40,657 nucleotides of DNA from Acaryochloris sp. IP29b_bin.137. Lineage in GTDB: Bacteria > Cyanobacteriota > Cyanobacteriia > Thermosynechococcales > Thermosynechococcaceae. The notes beneath the pieces are model-generated. The model was not told the DNA's origin and did no database searches. It saw nothing but the letters and a program-made list of their open reading frames with translations. Where the stretch lies: contig NZ_JANQOP010000011.1 in NCBI RefSeq assembly GCF_028285745.1, positions 1 to 40,657 of the forward strand, in the 5' to 3' direction. The translations under genes and the position numbers were made by a program. How positions within the stretch are numbered: position 1 is the first letter of the stretch; each line of letters opens with the position of its first letter. Below, piece after piece: positions 35,266-40,657 of the stretch.

Positions 35266-36102
35266 TTAATCAATGGATTGACCATGGAGTTGAAGCTCTA
35301 CCCTATCTCCAATATTCATATTTAAAGCTTGATGAGCATTGCCATTGGGGAGGGCTATTTCTAGCCAACCATGACTGCCCACGAGAGCTTGAACATCTGG
35401 GTTTTCTTCAGATGAGTGGTAGGCCGTCGAGCTGTGGATAGGATGTTGGTCAACGACTAGATGCCATGAGTGGTTTTGAACCCTAATAGCAGGGATGTTC
35501 GTGATCAAGTTGCCAAAATAGTCAATGGCTTGAATTTTACCGACGCCGCCTTGTTGGGTCGGTTGCCAAAAATCAATATCAGGGAGTGTGATTAAGATAG
35601 AGCTGGGTAAAATTGTTCCAAGGTTTTGAAGTGGGATACCCTTCGCTAAATAAGCTGCAACTGGGGCAAATATATCTCTGCCATGAAAAGTGTTGCTAGG
35701 GCGATCGAGAGACCAGTATTGGCTATTGGTCAATTCAACCGTGAGGATGGCCTCTTCTTTCATCAAAATATGACTAAATAGGCCGTTATTGGGGCCTACC
35801 AGTGTACAGGATTGGGTTTGAACCGCTACAGCTTGCCTGTCACTCCCCACCCCTGGATCTACGACGCCGACATGAATCGTGTTTTGGGGAAAATGAGCAT
35901 AGGCATTCCCCAACTGGAAACTGCCCATGGCAATATTTTGTGGAGAGATTTGGTGGGTTAAATCAATAACAGGCGCCCCAGGACAAATGCTTGTTATGAC
36001 TCCTTTCATGACGCCAACATAGACATCGGCTAGACCAAAATCAGTGAGTAAGGTAATCACAGGGGGCTTTGAAGGCGCTTGTGAACGAGGTAAAGCGGCC
36101 AT
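35266..36102 (-). CDS. SAM hydroxide adenosyltransferase-family protein (DUF62)
   Basis: The 278-residue protein belongs to the DUF62 family; characterised members cleave S-adenosylmethionine to adenosine and methionine, or add halide in fluorinase/chlorinase relatives. Visible motifs are ITLLTDFGLADVYVGVMKG near the N-terminus, VIDLTHQI and HVGVVDPGVGSDR, plus GPNNGLFS. It is probably cytoplasmic. The hydrolysis direction is inferred from the family; halide specificity cannot be told. It lies downstream of a hairpin after rpmA and upstream of DUF2301. Confidence 0.85.
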   Translation of the reverse strand: MAALPRSQAPSKPPVITLLTDFGLADVYVGVMKGVITSICPGAPVIDLTHQISPQNIAMGSFQLGNAYAHFPQNTIHVGVVDPGVGSDRQAVAVQTQSCTLVGPNNGLFSHILMKEEAILTVELTNSQYWSLDRPSNTFHGRDIFAPVAAYLAKGIPLQNLGTILPSSILITLPDIDFWQPTQQGGVGKIQAIDYFGNLITNIPAIRVQNHSWHLVVDQHPIHSSTAYHSSEENPDVQALVGSHGWLEIALPNGNAHQALNMNIGDRVELQLHGQSID

Positions 36103-36150
36103 AGTTTCATCGCAGAGGGAATTGACCCTGAGTCGATTTTAGTAAGGCAA

Positions 36151-36181
36151 AGGAGCTGTGAAGTATGAAACCACAGCTCCT
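36151..36181 (-). terminator. Strong hairpin after rpmA
   Basis: AGGAGCTGTG (36151-36160) and CACAGCTCCT (36172-36181) form a perfect 10-bp stem with an 11-nt loop. It is about 60 nt after the rpmA stop on the minus strand and before the SAM-hydrolase-family gene, so it probably ends the rplU-rpmA transcript. The following T run is only three bases, so termination may be partial. Confidence 0.6.
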
Positions 36182-36243
36182 GGAAGCCTTCAATATTTGT
36201 TGGAATCGAAATTTGGATTGGAACCGAAATTGGCCGTTATGCT

Positions 36244-36498
36244 CTAAGCGGGATAGACGCTCACTTTCTTGCGAGATTTTCCTTTCCGCTCAAACGTGAC
36301 AATACCGTCAATGGTCGCAAACAAGGTGTCATCGTTTCCTCGGCCCACATTGGTCCCAGGATGAAATTTTGTTCCTCGTTGACGCACAATAATGTTGCCT
36401 GCTCGAACGACTTCACCGCCATATCTTTTGACACCGAGGCGCTGTGCATTGGAGTCGCGGCCATTACGGGTGCTTCCTGTTCCTTTCTTGTGAGCCAT
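36244..36498 (-). CDS. rpmA: 50S ribosomal protein L27
   Basis: L27 is a component of the large ribosomal subunit near the peptidyl-transferase centre. The 84-residue protein begins [27 protein letters not shown] (shown in part) and holds the family motif [15 protein letters not shown]. It follows rplU by about 70 nt. Positively charged and complete; no processing extension is seen. Confidence 0.98.
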   Translation of the reverse strand: MAHKKGTGSTRNGRDSNAQRLGVKRYGGEVVRAGNIIVRQRGTKFHPGTNVGRGNDDTLFATIDGIVTFERKGKSRKKVSVYPA

Positions 36499-36566
36499 GG
36501 TTTCCTCTTCGATAATTTAATGATTTAGGGGGAGTTGCTAAGTGTCATGCCGCTGGTTTAGCTAAT

Positions 36567-36998
36567 TTAATCGGCAACCACTTCAGCTTCAACTGCTACA
36601 GCTGCGTCTTCAGGGTCGGGTTTAGGTTTAGATTTGGTTGACTTGGCGGTCTTTTTAGCCTTGGCTTCGCCAATGGCTTTGCCGTCTAGGTGAATCGCAT
36701 CTACCATTAATCGAGTTAATTCTTGACGATGCCCCCGCTTTTTGCGAGTCTTTTTCTTCGGTTGCATTTTGTAAACGATGATCTTGCGATCGCGGCGATG
36801 CTGCATAACGGTTACTTCGACCGTAGCCCCTTTCACCCAGGGCTGACCGATCGTCACCTCTTTGCCATCATGAACCAGTAGCACTTGATCCAACGAGAGT
36901 GTCGTATCTGCATCGTTGGGCAGACGATCTACATCATAAAATCGACCGGGTTCAACCCTTAGCTGCTTGCCACCCGTTTCGATAATTGCAAAAGTCAT
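36567..36998 (-). CDS. rplU: 50S ribosomal protein L21 with long tail
   Basis: L21 binds 23S rRNA in the large subunit. From ATG 36998 the protein is 143 residues, longer than the usual about 105. The core runs from [16 protein letters not shown] to [19 protein letters not shown]. The extra 40-odd C-terminal residues are Lys/Ala-rich then acidic ([19 protein letters not shown]), seen in cyanobacteria and plastids. The upstream in-frame part to 37055 is not family-like. It precedes rpmA. Confidence 0.97.
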   Translation of the reverse strand: MTFAIIETGGKQLRVEPGRFYDVDRLPNDADTTLSLDQVLLVHDGKEVTIGQPWVKGATVEVTVMQHRRDRKIIVYKMQPKKKTRKKRGHRQELTRLMVDAIHLDGKAIGEAKAKKTAKSTKSKPKPDPEDAAVAVEAEVVAD

Positions 36999-37167
36999 GT
37001 ATTTGAGCCTCAATAAGCCGTACAGGTATCTGATACTCGCTCCATGCTGAAGCATCAGCGTTTAGGGCATGAACCTGATCCGAGCTGAACAAAAGTATGC
37101 CAAATATCTAGTATTCAAAATTTTAGGGTAGATTGTCAACTGCTGATGGCACAGACACCCCAAGGAC

Positions 37168-37590
37168 TCAAGCCTCGTTCGGGGATTGAAACGGCAAAGG
37201 CAGATGCTCTGCATGTCCCCAGAAAGCTTCTAAATCATAGTATTCCCGCTGCTCTGGCATCAGCACATGGGCGATCACATCACCATAATCGAGCAGGACC
37301 CATGTCCCTTCTGCTTTCCCTTCTTGGCGAATCGGGTGCCTCTGGCAGGTATCTTCAGCAGCTTTTTCCATGGACTCGATAATCGCTCTCACCTGGGTCC
37401 GAGAAAAGCCAGTGACGATCACAAAGTAATCGGCAATAAAAGAGACATCTGCGACCTGTAACACCAGAATATCGCCCCCTTTACGGTCATCAGCCACTTC
37501 CGCTAAGCATAATGCTAGGGTTTGGGCTAGGTCTTGAGCGGTGGTTGAGGAATTATTCAGTATTGATTGTCCAGAAGGATAAGAAACCAA
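37168..37590 (-). CDS. rsfS: Ribosomal silencing factor RsfS
   Basis: RsfS binds L14 on the 50S subunit and blocks joining with 30S during starvation. The 140-residue protein has the family core DILVLQVADVSFIADYFVIV (shown in part) and WVLLDYGDVIAHVL...REYYDLEAFWGHA. It lies 170 nt upstream of rplU on the same strand and 80 nt downstream of yqeK, matching the common rsfS-yqeK pairing. Confidence 0.95.
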   Translation of the reverse strand: MVSYPSGQSILNNSSTTAQDLAQTLALCLAEVADDRKGGDILVLQVADVSFIADYFVIVTGFSRTQVRAIIESMEKAAEDTCQRHPIRQEGKAEGTWVLLDYGDVIAHVLMPEQREYYDLEAFWGHAEHLPLPFQSPNEA

Positions 37591-37671
37591 AAGTCTTGAA
37601 TGAATAGAGCTATCTCCTCCACCTTAACCTAGGAAATTTGGCTTGGATGTCAAGATTGCTGAACTTCAGTG

Positions 37672-38283
37672 TTACGTGTCTTGATGATTGATTTTTAACC
37701 ATGCCCAGTTGCGAGTGAACACCATGCGAGGATGTATCAGTCGATGGGTTTTCACCAAGTGCTTCAAGGTCAGATCACACACCAATGCGACAGCACGATG
37801 AAGATTTTGGTAACTCATCTCGCGGGCTGCTTGCACTTTGGGGTGATCGCCTCGCCCCGGTTCTAAACTATCGGCCAGAAAGACCACACAGCTTAAAGGG
37901 CTCATCTCGGGCTGCCCCAGAGTATGGTGACTAATCGCATCCAAAATCTCAGAATCTGTAATACCAAAGGTGTCTTGGGCCACCAACGCACTGACTGAGG
38001 CATGCAAGAGGTGAGGATTGGCTTCATCAATGGGATCAATGGGAAGATCGTGCTCTTGCGCCAATCTCAGGAGTTGTTCTGGGGAAAAGTATTTGGCAAG
38101 ATCATGCATCAGGCCCGCCTTGGCAGCCTGTTCCTGATCCAGCTGATGCCGTTGGGCCAAGTCTTCAGCCATGGCTTCGACCCTGAGGATATGTTGAATA
38201 CGAATCTTTGGGACATGGTCGCTAAGCCATGCGAGAACGCGGGCTCTATCCCAGAAGTCAGGATCAGATTTTACGGACATCAT
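37672..38283 (-). CDS. yqeK: YqeK-type HD phosphohydrolase
   Basis: YqeK is an HD-fold enzyme that cleaves diadenosine tetraphosphate symmetrically. The protein of about 203 residues has HILRVEAMAEDLA with the first metal-binding His, GLMHDLAKYF with the HD pair, then HLLHASVSA and ISHHTLG providing further His residues, and LADSLEPGRG. The likely start is ATG 38283 (or 38280). It is the leader of the yqeK-rsfS pair. Confidence 0.93.
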   Translation of the reverse strand: MMSVKSDPDFWDRARVLAWLSDHVPKIRIQHILRVEAMAEDLAQRHQLDQEQAAKAGLMHDLAKYFSPEQLLRLAQEHDLPIDPIDEANPHLLHASVSALVAQDTFGITDSEILDAISHHTLGQPEMSPLSCVVFLADSLEPGRGDHPKVQAAREMSYQNLHRAVALVCDLTLKHLVKTHRLIHPRMVFTRNWAWLKINHQDT

Positions 38284-38409
38284 GATTTTGAATTTATCGC
38301 TCAAACAAGATAGATTCTGCCCTGAGGCCAATGGAGCGGTTCCAGCTAGGAGCAGTTTAAGCTAAACCCACCCACCCTCAAGTCGTCGCTGGATAGGCCG
38401 GAACGCAGA

Positions 38410-38435
38410 AAGCCTTGGTAGCATCGCCAAGGCTT
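38410..38435. terminator. Bidirectional-looking hairpin
   Basis: AAGCCTTGG (38410-38418) and CCAAGGCTT (38427-38435) form a perfect 9-bp stem with an 8-nt loop. Short T/A runs flank it on both strands, so it could terminate the COP23 gene (whose stop is at 38512). Its position also allows a role in transcription before yqeK. Confidence 0.6.
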
Positions 38436-38511
38436 TTCAATCCATCATAAAGGTATGGTTAAAAACGGTTGATGGTGTAGGCATTTCCCATCCAAAGCCG
38501 TTTGTTACAGA

Positions 38512-39342
38512 CTAGCGGAATTGATCAGGCTGCAGTCTGAGTCCTTTGCTGCTGTTTCTCGTTCGATTCTGTTGCTTCGTAATCGGCACGCCCTTGCGGA
38601 GGGCTCTTCCTGTTCCGCCATCAGCGGGGTCCAAATGGGGCCTTAGATTCATGCCAGCTCGAAGTTGTGTGCCCTGAAAAGAACGATTCCGTTTGCCAAA
38701 GAGAGAGCGACCAATATTGACAATTTGGCCCAGGGAATCATTACCGCCATTGCCGACGAAAGTATTGACCCCCTGAGTAGTTTGACCACTGTTCGCAACC
38801 GTTAGATTGTCAAAGACCGCATTGCGAGTTGTAGTGGGATCTTGCCCAGGAGGAACGGTGAAAACGATTCGACACCGTTGATCGGCTTCAGATGTGGCAC
38901 AAACTGTGTTGTAGCCATTCTCAGTTCCAGTTTGCAGCTCTAACAAACCATCAGGGCGGTATTCTTCTAAGCGTCGGGCAATTTCTTGACACCGAAGTTC
39001 AGGGGTCCAACCTCCTCCCATCTCTGAAGGGACTGCCCATGCAAAAGCTTCGTTAGGCCGACTTTTCGGGTTGTACATAACGGTATATTCACCGCCTGTA
39101 TATTGGCAGAAAAAACGGGTGCTGGAGGTGATGTCGGGATCATCCGGGGTGCGCACATCTGCGTCAGGATCATCGGGATCAATCCGTTCACCGGTGTCTG
39201 GATCAACTTCAGGAATGTCGTCGACGGAACTGTCTTGAGCCAGACTGGGGGTTAACCCTGTACTCAAGAGTGCGATCGCAATTCCCAAACTAGATGATGT
39301 CGCGATGCGAATTGCGCGTTGATTAACCCTCAAAGTCGCCAT
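38512..39342 (-). CDS. COP23-domain secreted protein
   Basis: The protein of about 276 residues has a signal peptide (a basic start, then SSLGIAIALLSTGLTPSLAQ). A short acidic Asp/Pro-rich linker (DIPEVDPDTGERIDPDDPDA) precedes the COP23 domain (about 70-190; FFCQYTGGEYTVMYNP, WTPELRCQEIARRLEEY, YNTVCATSEADQRC) with pairs of cysteines that may form disulfides. COP23 was named from a circadian-oscillating protein of Crocosphaera; its function is unknown. The start is ATG 39342 with GAGG nine bases before. The C-terminal part is Arg/Asn-rich. Confidence 0.8.
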   Translation of the reverse strand: MATLRVNQRAIRIATSSSLGIAIALLSTGLTPSLAQDSSVDDIPEVDPDTGERIDPDDPDADVRTPDDPDITSSTRFFCQYTGGEYTVMYNPKSRPNEAFAWAVPSEMGGGWTPELRCQEIARRLEEYRPDGLLELQTGTENGYNTVCATSEADQRCRIVFTVPPGQDPTTTRNAVFDNLTVANSGQTTQGVNTFVGNGGNDSLGQIVNIGRSLFGKRNRSFQGTQLRAGMNLRPHLDPADGGTGRALRKGVPITKQQNRTRNSSKGLRLQPDQFR

Positions 39343-39605
39343 AGGAGTGTACCTCAAAATTCCTTAAATCAAGGACATCCAGACCGTCTGGAGCCCAAAA
39401 ACAGTAATGTGGGTAATCTAAATCAAATAGGATGACAACAATGATTCAAATTTTTGATGTAGAAAACTGATATATCCCGTTATGACCATTGGACAGTGAC
39501 AATGTTCCAACCGTCTGCCAGGAATGTCACAAAACTTTATTAATTATTGTAATTGTCGTATACTTCCTAGATGATGATCCCACCGGAGCTAAGGAAAGCC
39601 TCTAC

Positions 39606-40556
39606 ATGACAGCAAAGGTACAGCCCAAGACGGTTCCATTCCACTTTCTCGGCCCGCCTGGGGCATTTAATCCGACCCTGCTGCTTTTCTTCGGTGGACT
39701 GACCCTGCTTCTGGGATCGACCTATGCTCACTACAGGTGGCCCATACCAGGTTGGTGTTCATTTATCGCGAATACCTTGGCGCTTCACTTTGCAGGCACT
39801 GTGATTCATGATGCTTGTCATCAGGTCGCCCACCGCAATCGTGTGGTGAATGCTGCGCTAGGGCATGGCAGTGCGCTGATGTTGGGATTTGCCTTTCCTG
39901 TTTTTACGCGGGTCCATCTACAGCATCATGCTGCTGTGAATGACCCTGATAATGATCCCGACCACTATGTATCGACAGGTGGGCCATTGTGGTTGATCGC
40001 ACCTCGGTTCTTTTACCATGAAGTTTTCTTCTTCAGACGGCGGCTATGGCGCAAATTTGAGTTGCTGGAATGGTTTTTAAGTCGCGTATATCTCGTGACC
40101 CTAATCGGGTGTGCGTGTAAATTTGGTTTTATCCACTACGTGCTCAATTTTTGGTTTGTCCCAGCCTTAATTGTAGGCACAACCTTAGGGTTCTTTTTTG
40201 ACTATTTCCCCCATCGTCCATTTCATGAGCGGAACCGCTGGCGCAATGCCCGAGTTTATGCCAATCCTGTCTTAAATGTGCTGATTCTGGGGCAAAACTA
40301 CCATTTAATTCATCATTTATGGCCTTCCATCCCTTGGTATAAATGTGAACCGGCCTACCATGCCGTGAAGCCGCTGCTGGATCAGAAAAACTGCCATCAG
40401 AGGATTGGCATTTTCCAACGGAAGGGCTTCCTGGGATTTGTTTACGACTTTTTCCTAGGCGTTCGCTTTGAACATACGGTCTCAACAGAGATACTGGAAG
40501 AAATGATTGGTATTCGGGAGCCAGAGCCAGAACCCCAGCTCGTTGAGTCTGCTTGA
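39606..40556 (+). CDS. crtR: Beta-carotene hydroxylase CrtR
   Basis: CrtR adds hydroxyl groups to beta-carotene (and related carotenoids) to make zeaxanthin or related xanthophylls in the membrane, with ferredoxin-linked di-iron chemistry. From ATG 39606 the protein is 316 residues with several transmembrane segments and three histidine boxes: HDACH, HLQHH (with HAAVNDPDNDP) and HLIHHLWPS. It is typical of cyanobacterial CrtR. The frame runs upstream to 39489, but the extra residues are not family-like. The C-terminal tail is Glu-rich. Confidence 0.93.
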   Translation: MTAKVQPKTVPFHFLGPPGAFNPTLLLFFGGLTLLLGSTYAHYRWPIPGWCSFIANTLALHFAGTVIHDACHQVAHRNRVVNAALGHGSALMLGFAFPVFTRVHLQHHAAVNDPDNDPDHYVSTGGPLWLIAPRFFYHEVFFFRRRLWRKFELLEWFLSRVYLVTLIGCACKFGFIHYVLNFWFVPALIVGTTLGFFFDYFPHRPFHERNRWRNARVYANPVLNVLILGQNYHLIHHLWPSIPWYKCEPAYHAVKPLLDQKNCHQRIGIFQRKGFLGFVYDFFLGVRFEHTVSTEILEEMIGIREPEPEPQLVESA

Positions 40557-40657
40557 CTGAATCTCGTTCTAACGGATTCTGGGGTCTATTAGAATTCAAG
40601 CCTATTGAGGGTTTTGAGAATCTACATCTCCTTTCACTGTAGAGTCATTGGGCACTC

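Noticed and set aside
37184..37192. GATTGAAAC, like the 3' end of some CRISPR repeats
   Set aside because: It lies within the C-terminal coding sequence of rsfS and is not repeated.

Overview
The window looks like a chromosomal segment of a cyanobacterium. It carries crtR-type carotenoid hydroxylase, COP23, DUF3370, DUF3134 and DUF2301 genes that are typical of cyanobacteria, and the octamer GCGATCGC (HIP1) is frequent. The large number of transposase remnants and moderate GC would fit an Acaryochloris-like genome, but the genus is inference. The left edge is the 5' end of a 16S rRNA gene on the minus strand with a clear upstream rrn promoter.

Layout. 1-0.3 kb: rrn promoter, leader and 16S start. 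0.7-5.4 kb: a secreted DUF3370 protein, then a tight minus-strand run hpnH-grxC-gshB-galE (hopanoid side-chain synthesis, glutathione and glutaredoxin, UDP-galactose). 6.0-12.9 kb: a YbjN-like protein, a lipoate/octanoate ligase-like protein, a CBS-fused site-2 protease, a large FHA-PAS-PAS-GGDEF-EAL protein, a small membrane protein and endonuclease VIII. 13.0-14.2 kb: a decayed patch with an orphan HigA antitoxin whose HigB toxin survives only as a short scrap, next to a frameshifted methyltransferase. 14.2-17.7 kb: a three-gene MacAB-like efflux operon. 17.9-20.7 kb: a translationally coupled TPR repeat protein and P-loop NTPase. 20.7-24.1 kb: a membrane-anchored glycosidase-like protein, an O-antigen ligase/polymerase-like membrane protein and a DUF2470 protein. 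24.3-27.3 kb: a secreted protein and a FemAB-like acyltransferase flanked by gene remnants and two abutting transposase fragments. 27.4-28.6 kb: DUF423, NUDIX and DUF3134 genes. 28.9-31.0 kb: a CRP-like site and an AT-rich gene that looks like a laterally acquired injection-system cargo or toxin with a CFI-box-like C-terminus. 31.2-33.1 kb: a CapD/FlaA1-type nucleotide-sugar dehydratase. 34.1-38.3 kb: a small lipoprotein, DUF2301, a SAM-hydrolase-family enzyme, then yqeK, rsfS, rplU and rpmA. 38.5-40.6 kb: COP23 and crtR.

How the genes relate. Three themes recur. The first is cell-surface and envelope work: galE, hpnH, the MacAB-like pump, the glycosidase-like protein with the O-antigen ligase-like protein, the FemAB-like protein and CapD. 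The second is ribosome-linked housekeeping (L21, L27, RsfS, YqeK). The third is accessory or conflict-type genes: orphan HigA, the TPR/NTPase pair, the CFI-box gene and transposase debris.

The most interesting candidates are the AT-rich CFI-box gene at 29343-31004 and the TPR/NTPase pair at 17948-20703. Nothing here proves a new system. No CRISPR array, tRNA or intact transposon was seen.
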